A stretch of 64,000 nt of DNA, taken from Alphaproteobacteria bacterium (GTDB taxonomy: Bacteria > Pseudomonadota > Alphaproteobacteria > Rhizobiales > Beijerinckiaceae). This document shows, one piece after another, positions 1 to 10,284 of this stretch. The notes beneath the pieces are model-generated. The model ran no database searches, had not been told where the DNA came from, and saw nothing but the letters and a program-made list of their open reading frames with translations. Location of the stretch: assembly GCA_021325385.1 (NCBI GenBank), contig JAJPHH010000137.1, forward strand, positions 1-64,000, read 5' to 3'. Both the position numbers and the translations under genes were made by a program. Each line of letters begins with the position of its first letter. Position 1 is the stretch's first letter.

Positions 1-726
1 CGCCGCGGCGGCACGGCGCGCCACGACGCCGTCGCCTGGGGCTACGCCCGCGCCGCCTCGGCGCGCGGCGTCGACATCGTCCAGAATTGCGAGGTCAAGG
101 CGATCAATCGGGATGCGTCAGGCGCCGTCAGCGGGGTCGAGACGACGCGCGGCCCGATCGCGACGAAAAGAATAGGCGTGGCCGCCGCGGGCCATACCAG
201 CGTCATCATGGCCATGGCGGGCGTCCGTATGCCGCTCGAATCCTATCCGCTGCAGGCGCTGGTCTCCGAGCCGCTGAAGCCGTTCATGCCCTGCGTGTGC
301 ATGTCGAATACGATCCACGCCTATATGTCGCAATCCGACAAGGGCGAGCTGGTGATCGGCGCCAATGCGGACGCCTATACGTCCTATAGCCAGATGGGCG
401 GCCTGCACATCGCCACTCAGACGATGGAGGCGATCTGCGAAATGTTCCCGATCGTCTCGCGCATCCGCATGATGCGCAATTGGGGCGGCATCGTCGACGT
501 GACGCCGGATCGTTCGCCGATCATCTCCAAGACGCCGGTTCCCGGTCTGTTCGTCAATTGCGGCTGGGGCACCGGCGGCTTCAAGGCGACGCCAGGTTCA
601 GGCCATGTCTTCGCTCATCTCGTCGCGACCGGCGAGCCGCACCCGATCAATGCGCCGTTCAGCCTCGATCGGTTTCGCTCGAACCGTCTCATCAACGAGG
701 CGGCCGCCGCCGCCGTCGCTCATTGA
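1..726 (+). CDS. soxB: Sarcosine oxidase beta subunit SoxB, C-terminal part (5' end outside window)
   Basis: Frame 1 is open from base 1 (RRGGTARHDAVAWGYARAASARGVDIVQNCEVKAI...NWGGIVDVTPDRSPIISKTPVPGLFVNCGWGTGGFKATPGSG...), typical SoxB/DAO C-terminus; followed directly by soxD. Confidence 0.92.
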   Translation, partial: RRGGTARHDAVAWGYARAASARGVDIVQNCEVKAINRDASGAVSGVETTRGPIATKRIGVAAAGHTSVIMAMAGVRMPLESYPLQALVSEPLKPFMPCVCMSNTIHAYMSQSDKGELVIGANADAYTSYSQMGGLHIATQTMEAICEMFPIVSRIRMMRNWGGIVDVTPDRSPIISKTPVPGLFVNCGWGTGGFKATPGSGHVFAHLVATGEPHPINAPFSLDRFRSNRLINEAAAAAVAH

Positions 727-736
727 GGCTTGGACC

Positions 737-1042
737 ATGCTGCTCATCTATTGCCCCTATTGCGAAATGGATCGGCCGGAGATCGAATTCAGATATGCGG
801 GCGAAGCGCATCTCGTTCGTCCGAAGATCGAGACGGCGAGCGACGAGGAATGGAGCGAATTCCTCTACTATCGTTCGAACCCTAAAGGCCTGCATGCCGA
901 ACGCTGGCGCCACGCGTCCGGCTGCGGCCGCTACTTCAATTGCCTGCGCGACACGGCGAGCGACAAGATCAAGGCGACGTACAAAGCGGGCGAGCCTTCT
1001 CCCCTCGCCGGAACCGAAGAGAAGCAACCCTCCAGTTTCTGA
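737..1042 (+). CDS. soxD: Sarcosine oxidase delta subunit SoxD
   Basis: MLLIYCPYCEMDRPEIEFRYAGEAHLVRP...WRHASGCGRYFN; Cys-x2-Cys and His...Cys Zn-ligand pattern; ATG at 737 inside ORF 605..1042. Confidence 0.93.
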   Translation: MLLIYCPYCEMDRPEIEFRYAGEAHLVRPKIETASDEEWSEFLYYRSNPKGLHAERWRHASGCGRYFNCLRDTASDKIKATYKAGEPSPLAGTEEKQPSSF

Positions 1043-1045
1043 GCG

Positions 1046-1765
1046 ATGGCGACAAGGAAACATGGCGCCGCCCTGACGACGATCGGCTTCGACGCCGACG
1101 ACACGCTCTGGCCGCACGAGGACTTCTATCGCGAGACCGAGGCGCGGCTTCTCGCGCGCCTCGCCGATCATGGCGATCACGCCGAGCTTTCGCAGAAGCT
1201 CCTCGAGATCGAACGGCGCAATTTGCCGCTCTATGGCTGCGGCGTCAAAGCCTTCACCCTGTCGATGATCGAGACGGCGATCGAAGCGTCGGGCGGTCGG
1301 GCGCCGTCGTCCCTGATCGGAGAGATTCTCGCCGCCGGGCGCGAATTGCTGCGCCATCCGGTCGTGATCTTTCCGCATGTGCGCGAAACCCTCGCCGAGC
1401 TCGCCGGCGCCTATCGGCTGGTCCTGATCAGCAAGGGCGATCTCTTTGATCAGGAGCGCAAGCTCGAGCAATCCGGGCTGGCCGACTTCTTCGACGCGGT
1501 GGAGATCGTCGCCGACAAACAGGCGTCGACCTACCGGCGCGTCTTCACCCGCCACGCCAATGGTCCAGAGCGGGCGATGATGGTTGGCAACTCGCTAAAA
1601 TCCGACGTCATTCCGGCGATCGAGGCGGGCGGCTGGGGCGTGCACGTCCCGCATGCGGTCACCTGGGCGATGGAGAGCGCCGAGCCGCCGCTGACGGCGC
1701 CGCGTTTTCGTCAGGTGGCGCATCTCGGCGAGCTGACCGGGTTGATCCGAAGCCTGGCGCTCTAG
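1046..1765 (+). CDS. HAD-family hydrolase
   Basis: IGFDADDTLWPHE (DxDxT motif), KPxxxx-like region and MVGNSLKSDV near C-terminus; 3 bp after soxD. Confidence 0.85.
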   Translation: MATRKHGAALTTIGFDADDTLWPHEDFYRETEARLLARLADHGDHAELSQKLLEIERRNLPLYGCGVKAFTLSMIETAIEASGGRAPSSLIGEILAAGRELLRHPVVIFPHVRETLAELAGAYRLVLISKGDLFDQERKLEQSGLADFFDAVEIVADKQASTYRRVFTRHANGPERAMMVGNSLKSDVIPAIEAGGWGVHVPHAVTWAMESAEPPLTAPRFRQVAHLGELTGLIRSLAL

Positions 1766-1794
1766 CCGCGTAATCGTCGCGCTTTACCAACCCT

Positions 1795-1810
1795 TTAAGC
1801 AGAAATTAAC
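1795..1810 (+). promoter_or_regulatory. Candidate CtrA box TTAA-N7-TTAAC upstream of globin-coupled MCP gene
   Basis: TTAAGCAGAAATTAAC followed by CATATC; exact match to the CtrA consensus. Confidence 0.6.
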
Positions 1811-1885
1811 CATATCCCATTAGTCGGTCAGCGGGGGTAATCCGAGCCGACGCGCGCCTGCCCGCCGCGATGTAATCGACGCCGG

Positions 1886-3568
1886 ATGGAGATTGTTATG
1901 AGCGAGTCCGGCCTCGGCCAGGACAGTCTCGCCGAGCGCCTCGACTTCATCGGGCTCGACGGCCAAGCGCGGGCGACGCTTAAAGAATTGCAGCCTCTCA
2001 TCAGCGCGGTTGTCGGGCCGGCGCTCGCCGCCGCCTACGATAGGCTCAGAGCCAATTCGGGCGCGCCCAAAGCCTTCGCGGACGACCGCCTGGCGGCGGT
2101 GAAGGACTTGCAGGAGCGGCATTGGGCGACGATCGCCGCGGCCGATTTTTTGGGGGGCTACGCGAGCGAGGCGCGCGACATCGGGCAGGCCAATGGGCGA
2201 ATGGGGCTCGAACCGCGCTGGGTCATTGGCGGCTATGCGTTGGCGCTCGAGCGGCTGATCGCCGCCGTGGTCAAGGACCAATGGCCGACTTTTCTTCGCC
2301 TCAGCCGGACAGGGCCAGACGGCGTTGCGCGACGCCTATCCAGCTTGGTCAAGGCGGCGCTGCTCGACGTCGATCTGATCATGTCCGTGTATTTGGGGAC
2401 GCTGGACGAACTACGCCGCCGGGCGGAAGAGGCGGGCAAGGCGGCGCTGGCCGAAGAGCGGGAGCGGGTCGCCGGATCGCTCGGTCTGGGCCTCGCCAAG
2501 CTCGCGGACAAGGACCTGACCTACCGTATGAGCGGCGACGTCGCGGAGCCTTATCGCGCGTTGCAGGACGATTTCAACGCAGGGCTCGAGCAGCTCGAAG
2601 GCGCGGTGCGCGAAGCGGCCGGCGCGGTCGAGGCGATCCAAGCCGGCGCGCAAGAAATGCAAGCGGCCGCCGAAGACCTGTCGCGCGGCGCCGAACGCCA
2701 GGCCGCCAGTCTCGAAGAGACGGCCGCCGCGCTCGCCCAAATCACCGCCGCGGTGACCAAATCCGCCGAAGGCGCGAGCCGCGCCCGCGATGTCGTGGCC
2801 GCTGCCGACGACGACGCCAAAAAGAGCGCAACCGTCGTTCGCCAAGCCGTCGCGTCAATGGACGCCATCGCCCAATCCGCGCAGCAGATTAACCAGATCA
2901 TCGGGGTCATCGACGAGATCGCGTTCCAGACCAATCTGCTCGCCCTTAACGCCGGCGTCGAAGCTGCGCGCGCCGGCCCGGCCGGCAAAGGCTTCGCCGT
3001 GGTCGCCGCCGAAGTTCGCGCGTTAGCCCAGCGCTCGGCCGATGCAGCCAAGGACATCAAACGTCTGATCTCGGCCTCGACCGCTCAAGTCGGCAGCGGC
3101 GTCAGGCTCGTCGGCGAGACCGGCGCGTCGCTCGAGCGGATCGCGCGACAAGTCGGCGAGATCAACAGCGCTGTGGCCGAGATCGCCGCTGGCGCCAGGG
3201 AGCAGGCAGCCGGGCTGCAGCAAGTGAACGCGGCGGTCCGTCAGATCGACGAGGCGACTCAGCAGAACGCCGCCGTCATCGAGCAATCGGCCGCGGCGAA
3301 CGCCGCGTTGTCGCAAGAGGCGGCAAGACTCGCCGGCGTCATCGGCGAGTTCTCGGCCAGCCCCGCGGAAGGCGGCGCAGCGTCCGGCCAATCGCGGAAA
3401 GCGGCGTCGGGCGCTTTTGCCCCCCCGGCCGCGCGGCCGGGGGAAACGCGAAAAAGCCCGAAGCCGGACGGCGCGGCGGTCAAATCAGAGTTGCGGTACG
3501 TTCGCGAGGAGCCGGCGCGCGGCGTCGCCAAGCGCCTGGCGAAAGCCGCCGGCTCGCGAGCCGGCTAA
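1886..3568 (+). CDS. Methyl-accepting chemotaxis protein with N-terminal protoglobin (globin-coupled sensor) domain
   Basis: [20 protein letters not shown]...[13 protein letters not shown]...[18 protein letters not shown] protoglobin pattern plus MCP signalling hairpin [23 protein letters not shown]; start may be ATG 1898. Confidence 0.88.
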   Translation: MEIVMSESGLGQDSLAERLDFIGLDGQARATLKELQPLISAVVGPALAAAYDRLRANSGAPKAFADDRLAAVKDLQERHWATIAAADFLGGYASEARDIGQANGRMGLEPRWVIGGYALALERLIAAVVKDQWPTFLRLSRTGPDGVARRLSSLVKAALLDVDLIMSVYLGTLDELRRRAEEAGKAALAEERERVAGSLGLGLAKLADKDLTYRMSGDVAEPYRALQDDFNAGLEQLEGAVREAAGAVEAIQAGAQEMQAAAEDLSRGAERQAASLEETAAALAQITAAVTKSAEGASRARDVVAAADDDAKKSATVVRQAVASMDAIAQSAQQINQIIGVIDEIAFQTNLLALNAGVEAARAGPAGKGFAVVAAEVRALAQRSADAAKDIKRLISASTAQVGSGVRLVGETGASLERIARQVGEINSAVAEIAAGAREQAAGLQQVNAAVRQIDEATQQNAAVIEQSAAANAALSQEAARLAGVIGEFSASPAEGGAASGQSRKAASGAFAPPAARPGETRKSPKPDGAAVKSELRYVREEPARGVAKRLAKAAGSRAG

Positions 3569-3742
3569 GCTTGGGCGGCAAGCCGGCAAAACGAGCCGCG
3601 CGCGCCGGTCGATCTCGGTACTTCGCCCGGCGAACGCCCGTGAAGCGCCAATGTTCCGGCCATGCGCGTTAGCCCTCGAGCCGCGGTCCTGCGCTAACAC
3701 ATTCGTAAGAAAATCAATGCAAAGTGCAGCGCGAGGGGTTAG

Positions 3743-3757
3743 GCGCAATCATTGCGC
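3743..3757. repeat. 15-bp dyad GCGCAATCATTGCGC upstream of the mcp/che operon
   Basis: Perfect 7-bp arms with 1-nt centre. Confidence 0.5.
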
Positions 3758-4049
3758 AATTGAAGGCATGAAGCCATCGCGTCGCGCCGGTTCACCGGGC
3801 GCTGACCAAAACGCCTCCTGCGTTTCTTAGGGGTGTCTTCATGCCGCGCTTCCGTTCACGCCTGAGCCTGGGGCCGCCCTTGGCTTTCGCCGCTTCGCGC
3901 TCCGCGGCGGGTTGGCGCGCGTCTCCTTCGGCGACGGACCGGAGCGGCGGCTGGCCGCGAAAATTCAAACAAGGCGTCGGCGTCGCGCAATCGCGCTCGC
4001 TCGACGCGCTCGACAATCCCAACGCATCGCTAATTGAAGGAAACGACGA

Positions 4050-6026
4050 ATGACGCCCACGAATGTTGGACGCCCGGGGAAAGGCTTCTTCACTTCGATT
4101 CGCGCCAGGCTCGCCGCGGTCGTCGCGATGTTCGCGCTCGCCCTCGTCGCCCTGGTCGCGACGCTGACTTGGATATCGGCGGATTCGATCTTCTCCGCCC
4201 GGCGCGACCAGCTCAAAACAGTGACTCAGGTCGCGTACAAGGTGATCGAAGGTCAGTACCAAGATTTCAAGAACGGCAAGATTTCCGAGACAGAAGCGCA
4301 GGAGCGCGCCAAGGCGGCCCTGCGTCTGATGCGCTACAACACGAGCGACTATTTCTTCGTCCAGAATGACGGCGGCGTCACCATCGTCCATGGCGCGCGC
4401 CCCGATCAGGAAGGAACGACCTCGAATATCCTGGCCTCGGACGGCAGACCGCTTTCGACGGCCCTGCACGACACGGCGGCCGGCCAGGGCGAAGGATATG
4501 TAGGGTACGAATACGCCAAGCCCGGCGAGCCGCTCGACCACACCTCGCCCAAACTGTCCTACGTCAAGTGGTTCGCGCCGTGGAAATGGACGCTCGGCAC
4601 CGGCGTCTATATCGACGACGTCAGCGACCAAATCTGGCGGCGCATCTATGTCTCGGGCGCAATCGCGCTCGGCTTTCTCTTAGCCATTGGCGGCTTCGCC
4701 GGCTGGGTCGTCCTCAACCTGTCGCGGCGGCTCGACGCGCTCAGCGGCGTGATGGTGTCCTTGGCTGAAGGCAATAACGACGTCGAAGTTCCGACGATGG
4801 ACAAGGACGATGAAATCGGCCGCATGGCCAAGTCCGTCCAATATCTCAAGGACGCGGCGATCGAGAAGGCGCGCGTCGAAGCGCAGGCGCAGGCGGACCG
4901 CCGCCAGGCCGCCGAGGCGCGCGACGCGCATGAAGCGGAGCGGACCGAAGAAGCGGGCCTTCTGCAACAGGCGACAGAGGCGCTCGGCGAAGGCATGACG
5001 CGATTGGCGAGCGGCGATCTCGCCTATCGGATCACGACGCCGTTCTCGCCAAAGATCGAAAAGCTGCGCACCGACTTCAACAATTCGGTCGAAAAGCTGC
5101 AAGAGACGCTGCTGAGAATCGCCGCGACCGCCGACGTCATTAAGAGCGGATCGCAGGAACTGTCCAATGCGTCGGACGACATGTCACGCCGCAGCGAGCA
5201 GCAGGCGGCGAGCCTCGAAGAGACGGCCGCGGCGCTCGATGAAATCACCACGACCGTGAAAAAGACCGCCGAAGGCGCGGCGCGGGCCAGAGAGCTCGTC
5301 TCGAACGCCAAGAACGACGCCGAGCGTTCGGGCGACGTGGTGCGCGAGGCGACCGTCGCCATGGGCGGCATCAAGAACTCGTCGCAGCAAATCGGCCAGA
5401 TCATCGGCGTTGTCGATGAGATCGCCTTCCAGACCAATCTGCTCGCCCTCAACGCCGGCGTCGAGGCGGCGCGGGCCGGAGAAGCCGGCCGCGGCTTCGC
5501 CGTGGTGGCCTCGGAAGTTCGCGCTCTGGCGCAACGTTCGGCAGAGGCGGCCAAGGAGATCAAGGCGCTGATCTCCGCCTCCGGGCAGCAGGTCGAGCAG
5601 GGCGTCGATCTCGTCGGCCGAGCCGGCGAAGCGCTGCAGCGCATCGCCGCGCAATTCGCCGAAGTCAACACGGTCGTCGCCGAGATCGCGGTCGGGGCGC
5701 GTGAACAGGCGACCGGCTTGGAGCAGATCAACACCGCGATCAACGAAATGGACAAGGGCACGCAGCAAGGCGCGGCGATGGCCGAGCAGTCGCGCGCCGC
5801 CACCGCCAATCTCGCCCAGCAATCCGACGAATTGGCGCAGGCCGTCGCGCAATTCCGGCTCGACGCGGCCGCAAGCGAGCCGGCCAATGCCGAAGCTCGT
5901 CGGCCGGCGCCCGCCGCCGCGGCGGCGCGGATGGGCGCGGCGCGAACTGCGCTCAAGACCCTCGCGACGCGCCGCGACGGCGCGGCGGTGCGTAAGCCCG
6001 AAGCCGACAATTGGGAAGACTTCTGA
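4050..6026 (+). CDS. Methyl-accepting chemotaxis protein, single-cache periplasmic domain, HAMP, C-terminal NWEDF tail
   Basis: N-terminal TM, sCache_2-like region ([27 protein letters not shown]...[12 protein letters not shown]), HAMP, hairpin [24 protein letters not shown]; ends EADNWEDF. Confidence 0.93.
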   Translation: MTPTNVGRPGKGFFTSIRARLAAVVAMFALALVALVATLTWISADSIFSARRDQLKTVTQVAYKVIEGQYQDFKNGKISETEAQERAKAALRLMRYNTSDYFFVQNDGGVTIVHGARPDQEGTTSNILASDGRPLSTALHDTAAGQGEGYVGYEYAKPGEPLDHTSPKLSYVKWFAPWKWTLGTGVYIDDVSDQIWRRIYVSGAIALGFLLAIGGFAGWVVLNLSRRLDALSGVMVSLAEGNNDVEVPTMDKDDEIGRMAKSVQYLKDAAIEKARVEAQAQADRRQAAEARDAHEAERTEEAGLLQQATEALGEGMTRLASGDLAYRITTPFSPKIEKLRTDFNNSVEKLQETLLRIAATADVIKSGSQELSNASDDMSRRSEQQAASLEETAAALDEITTTVKKTAEGAARARELVSNAKNDAERSGDVVREATVAMGGIKNSSQQIGQIIGVVDEIAFQTNLLALNAGVEAARAGEAGRGFAVVASEVRALAQRSAEAAKEIKALISASGQQVEQGVDLVGRAGEALQRIAAQFAEVNTVVAEIAVGAREQATGLEQINTAINEMDKGTQQGAAMAEQSRAATANLAQQSDELAQAVAQFRLDAAASEPANAEARRPAPAAAAARMGAARTALKTLATRRDGAAVRKPEADNWEDF

Positions 6027-6337
6027 TGGCGGCCGTCGAGCCGGCGGCGGCTCCCTCGCCAACGACCGTACCGTTGCCCGCGATTCTCGATCTCGCCGCC
6101 GCGGGGCCGCTGACGGAGCGCCTGCTGGCGGCGCGGGGGACCGATCTGACGATCGACGCCTCCGAGGTGCTGCGGGTCGGCGGCCAGTGCCTGCAGGCGC
6201 TGGTCGCCGCCGCCAAGACCTGGAGCGCGGATCGCGCTTCATTTGAAATCGCGCGGCCCTCGCCGGAATTCGTCGAGGCGCTGCAACGCTTTGGAATAGA
6301 GCCAGGAGTCCTCGCCATGCCGGAGCCGTCGCTATGA
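6026..6337 (+). CDS. STAS-domain chemotaxis protein (CheS-like by position)
   Basis: ILDLAAAGPLTERLLAARGTDLTIDASEVLRVGGQCLQALVAAAKTW; overlaps the mcp stop (ATGA-type) and cheY start; position mcp-X-cheY1-cheA as in rhizobial che operons. Confidence 0.75.
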   Translation: MAAVEPAAAPSPTTVPLPAILDLAAAGPLTERLLAARGTDLTIDASEVLRVGGQCLQALVAAAKTWSADRASFEIARPSPEFVEALQRFGIEPGVLAMPEPSL

Positions 6338-6699
6338 GCAAGACCGTGCTGACTGTGGATGATTCGCGCACGATGCGTCAGATGTTGCGCGCCGCGTTGG
6401 TCGACGCCGGCTTCAATGTGCTTCAGGCGGATGACGGCGTCGCCGGCTTGGAGGTCCTCGAAGCCGAGACGCCCGACGTCATCATCACCGACATCAACAT
6501 GCCGCGCCTGGACGGTTTCGGCTTCATCGAAGGCGTGCGCCGCGAGCCTCGCCATCGGGCCGTGCCGATCCTGGTTCTGACCACCGAGAGCGACGCGGCG
6601 AAAAAGGCGAAGGCGCGTTCGGCCGGCGCCACGGGATGGATCGTCAAGCCTTTCGATCCCGAGAAGCTCGTCACCGCCATTCGCCGCGTCACCGCTTAA
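6334..6699 (+). CDS. cheY: Chemotaxis response regulator CheY
   Basis: [18 protein letters not shown]...DVIITDINMPRLDGFGFIEG...WIVKPFDPEKL. Confidence 0.95.
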   Translation: MSKTVLTVDDSRTMRQMLRAALVDAGFNVLQADDGVAGLEVLEAETPDVIITDINMPRLDGFGFIEGVRREPRHRAVPILVLTTESDAAKKAKARSAGATGWIVKPFDPEKLVTAIRRVTA

Positions 6700-6712
6700 G
6701 GTCGGTTGAGTC

Positions 6713-8914
6713 ATGGCTTCCGACGCAATCGCGGACATCAAAGCGACGTTCTTTCAGGAATGCGAGGAGCAACTCGCCGAACTGGAGGCGGGCCTGCTCG
6801 CGCTCGAGGGCGGCGACGCCGATCTTGAAACGATCAACGCCATCTTCCGTGCGGTCCACTCGATCAAGGGCGGCGCCGGCGCCTTTCATCTCGATGATCT
6901 CGTCCGCTTCGCTCACGCTTATGAGACGAGCCTGGACAACCTGCGCGCAGGACGGATTTCGGCGACGCCGGCCGGAACCAGGGTCATGCTCAGGGCGGCG
7001 GACATGCTCGCCGATCTCGTGCGGGCGGCGCGCGACGGCGGCGCGGCGGACATCGCCCGCGGCGAAGCGATCATCGAAGAACTCGTCGCGCTGGGCGGCG
7101 GCCCGGAGGATCCCGGCCTCGATGAGGGCGACGGCATGGACGGCCTCGATTTCATGCCGGTTCAAGTCTCGTTCGATTCGGATTCGTTGGACGGCGGCGA
7201 AGCGACGGCGGGCGATCCCTCGGCGCCGCGTTATGTCATCCAGTTCAAGCCAAAGCCGGGCCTTTACGCGAAGGCCAATGAGGCCGGACTGCTGCTGCGC
7301 GAACTCGCCCGATTGGGCGAGGCTTCAGTTCGCTGCGACGTCAGCGAAGTGCCGTTGCTGCCTGATCTTGATCCCGAAGGCGCGTATTTGAGCTGGACGA
7401 TCGTCTTGCGCGGCGACGTCGACGAAGCAGCCATTCGCGAAGTCTTCGAATTCGTGGCCGACGATTGCGACCTCGATATCCGGCGCGAAGACGAGGCTCC
7501 GCCTGCGCCGGCCGCCGCCCAGAGCGGCGATCCCGACATACTCAGCCTCCTGAAGAAGCTCGAGGCCGAAGTACAAAATCAGCGCGGCGAGGCCGTGGAG
7601 CGGACGCCCGGGCAGCCTTCGCCGGTCGGGCTGCAGACCATCGATCGGCAACCGGCGGCTGAGAAATCAACCAAAGCCGAGGCAGGCAAAACTACGGCCG
7701 GCGCGGCGGCCGCTTCCGGGCAGACGACGATTCGCGTCGATATCGACCGCGTCGATCGGCTCGTGGATTTGATCGGCGAATTGGTCATCAATCAGGCGAT
7801 GCTGGCGCAGCGGGTCGCCGAAGCGGGCCTCGGCCGCGGCTCAGCGGTCGCCACCGGCCTCGACGAATTGGAGCGGCTGACGCGCGAAATCCAGGATAGC
7901 GTCATGGCGATCCGAGCTCAGCCGGTCAAGCCAGTGTTCCAACGCATGTCGCGCATCGTCCGCGAAGTGGCCGAGATCACCGGCAAATCGGTCCATCTCG
8001 TCACCGACGGCGAAAGCACAGAGGTCGACAAGACCGTTATCGAGCGGCTCGCCGATCCGCTCACTCACATGATCCGCAACGCCATCGACCACGGCATTGA
8101 AGAGCCGGCCAAGCGAATCGCAGCCGGCAAGCCGGGGGAGGGCGTCGTCCGCCTCAGCGCGCTGCATCGATCGGGCCGAATCGTCATCGAGGTCGCGGAC
8201 GACGGCGCCGGCATCAACCGTGCGCGGGTGAGGGAGATCGCGGCGCGCAAAGGCCTGGTGTCCGCGGACGCCGTGCTCAGCGACGACGAAATCGACAATC
8301 TGATTTTCGCGCCGGGATTTTCGACGGCGGAAACCGTCTCGAACATTTCCGGCCGCGGCGTCGGCATGGACGTCGTCAAGCGCTCGATCCAAGCCCTGGG
8401 GGGAAGGATCAGCATCTCCTCTCGTCCCGGCGCTGGCTCGACGTTCACGATGAGCCTGCCTCTGACCTTGGCGGTGCTCGACGGCATGGTCGTCAGCGTC
8501 GCCGGACAAACTCTGGTCTTGCCGCTGACCGCGATCGTCGAGACCTTGCAGCCGTCCGAGACGGACCTGCACGCTTTCGGCACTTCGGGTCAAGTGATTT
8601 TGGTCAGAAAAGCGCTGACGCCGTTGATCGATGTCGGCCTGCGCCTCGGCTTCCGGACGTCGCCGGCCGACTCGCTCTCGTGCGTGGTCATTCTGGTCGA
8701 ATCAGAAGGCGGCGGCCGCAGCGCGCTGCTCGTCGACGCGATCCAGGATCAGCGGCAAATCGTCGTCAAAAGCCTGGAAGGCAATTATGGCCACGTGCCC
8801 GGCATCGCCGCCGCGACCATTCTCGGCGACGGACGCGTGGCGTTGATCCTCGACGTCGACACGCTCGTCGCCGCACGACAGGCAAACGCACTCGAACAGT
8901 CTCAAGCAGCATAG
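6713..8914 (+). CDS. cheA: Chemotaxis histidine kinase CheA
   Basis: Hpt AVHSIKGGAGAF, dimerisation, HATPase HMIRNAIDHGIE / GRGVGMDVVKRSI, CheW-like C-terminus. Confidence 0.97.
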   Translation: MASDAIADIKATFFQECEEQLAELEAGLLALEGGDADLETINAIFRAVHSIKGGAGAFHLDDLVRFAHAYETSLDNLRAGRISATPAGTRVMLRAADMLADLVRAARDGGAADIARGEAIIEELVALGGGPEDPGLDEGDGMDGLDFMPVQVSFDSDSLDGGEATAGDPSAPRYVIQFKPKPGLYAKANEAGLLLRELARLGEASVRCDVSEVPLLPDLDPEGAYLSWTIVLRGDVDEAAIREVFEFVADDCDLDIRREDEAPPAPAAAQSGDPDILSLLKKLEAEVQNQRGEAVERTPGQPSPVGLQTIDRQPAAEKSTKAEAGKTTAGAAAASGQTTIRVDIDRVDRLVDLIGELVINQAMLAQRVAEAGLGRGSAVATGLDELERLTREIQDSVMAIRAQPVKPVFQRMSRIVREVAEITGKSVHLVTDGESTEVDKTVIERLADPLTHMIRNAIDHGIEEPAKRIAAGKPGEGVVRLSALHRSGRIVIEVADDGAGINRARVREIAARKGLVSADAVLSDDEIDNLIFAPGFSTAETVSNISGRGVGMDVVKRSIQALGGRISISSRPGAGSTFTMSLPLTLAVLDGMVVSVAGQTLVLPLTAIVETLQPSETDLHAFGTSGQVILVRKALTPLIDVGLRLGFRTSPADSLSCVVILVESEGGGRSALLVDAIQDQRQIVVKSLEGNYGHVPGIAAATILGDGRVALILDVDTLVAARQANALEQSQAA

Positions 8915-8923
8915 GTGACCGCC

Positions 8924-9388
8924 ATGAGCCAAACTCAATCAACGGAAGCCGAACCCCGCAAAGTCGTCGCCTTTCGGATCGGCAACCAAGAGTTCTGCGT
9001 CGACATCATGTCGGTGCGCGAAATCCGCACCTGGACTCCCGCGACGCCGCTGCCGCGCTCGCCCGATTTCGTCCGCGGCGTGATCAATTTGCGTGGTTTC
9101 GTACTGCCGATCATCGACCTCGCCGCGCGCTTCGGCTTTCCGCCGGCCGAGCCGACCGCGCAGAACGTCATCATCGTCACGCAAATCGGCCAACGAACCG
9201 TCGGCCTTCTCGTCGACGCCGTGTCCGACATTTTGACCGTGACCGACGACCTCGTCCAGCCGACGCCTGACATCGCCTCGGATCGGGCGGCGGCTTTCGT
9301 GCGCGGCGTCTTCGTCATCGAAGGCCGGATGATCAGCTTCGTGGCGCTCGAGGGGGTCGTGCCGAGCGCTGAAAGGGAGGCTGCTTGA
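8924..9388 (+). CDS. cheW: Chemotaxis coupling protein CheW
   Basis: VVAFRIGNQEFCVDIMSVREIRTW...LPRSPDFVRGVINLRGFVLPIIDLAARFG. Confidence 0.96.
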   Translation: MSQTQSTEAEPRKVVAFRIGNQEFCVDIMSVREIRTWTPATPLPRSPDFVRGVINLRGFVLPIIDLAARFGFPPAEPTAQNVIIVTQIGQRTVGLLVDAVSDILTVTDDLVQPTPDIASDRAAAFVRGVFVIEGRMISFVALEGVVPSAEREAA

Positions 9389-10284
9389 GCTTCCAGGCGC
9401 AGATCCGAGATGTCGAAGACAAGGACCCCGAATTCGTCGACAGCGAGTTCGAGATGTCGCGTCGCGACTTCAAAGAGATCGCGGCGACGCTGCACGCCGA
9501 GTCCGGCATTTATATCGCTGAATCCAAGACCGCGCTGGTCTATTCGCGTCTCGCCAAGCGCCTGCGCGCGCTCGGCCTCGCCAGCTTTCGCGACTATTGC
9601 AATCTGATCGCGGGCGAGGACGGCCGCGAAGAGCGCCAACGAATGATCGCGGCGCTGACCACCAACGTCACCGCCTTCTTCCGCGAACCCCATCATTTCG
9701 AGCATCTGAAGCACAACGTCGCGCCGCAATTGATCGCGGCGGCTCAGCGCGGCGAAAGGGTGCGGTTATGGTCCTCGGCCTGTTCGAGCGGCGAGGAGCC
9801 CTATTCGATCGCGCTCACATTGCTGTCGCTGGCGCCGAACCTCGCCAATTTCGACGTCAAGATTCTCGCCACCGATATCGATCCGAACGTCGTCGCCGTC
9901 GGCGAACGCGGCCTCTATTCGGAGCGCGCGCTCGCCGGCGCGCCGGCCAATTTGCGCGAGCGCTGGTTTCGCAGCGCACGCGGCGCGGACGGCGAAACGC
10001 TCAGCGCGGCGGATGAATTGCGCCGGCTGGTCGTTTTTCGCCAATTGAACCTGATCGGGCCGTGGCCGATGAAAGGGCTCTTTCACGCGATCTTCTGCCG
10101 AAACGTCGTCATCTACTTCGATCAGCCGACCCAAGCCAAGCTCTGGGGCCGCTTCGCCTCGGCGCTCGCGCCGGGCGGCGTGCTCTATATTGGCCATTCC
10201 GAACGGCTGTCCGGGCCGGCCGTCGCAGCGTTCCGCAGCGAAGGCGTAACGACCTATCGCTTGAGCGAGGGAGGCCGCCGATGA
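9385..10284 (+). CDS. cheR: Chemotaxis protein methyltransferase CheR
   Basis: [18 protein letters not shown]-type motif ([18 protein letters not shown]), [31 protein letters not shown]. Confidence 0.96.
   Translation: MSFQAQIRDVEDKDPEFVDSEFEMSRRDFKEIAATLHAESGIYIAESKTALVYSRLAKRLRALGLASFRDYCNLIAGEDGREERQRMIAALTTNVTAFFREPHHFEHLKHNVAPQLIAAAQRGERVRLWSSACSSGEEPYSIALTLLSLAPNLANFDVKILATDIDPNVVAVGERGLYSERALAGAPANLRERWFRSARGADGETLSAADELRRLVVFRQLNLIGPWPMKGLFHAIFCRNVVIYFDQPTQAKLWGRFASALAPGGVLYIGHSERLSGPAVAAFRSEGVTTYRLSEGGRR

Noticed and set aside
3841-4053. 70-aa ORF upstream of the cache MCP
   Set aside because: Low-complexity R/S/P-rich sequence in a regulatory gap, overlaps the mcp start; no support as a gene.
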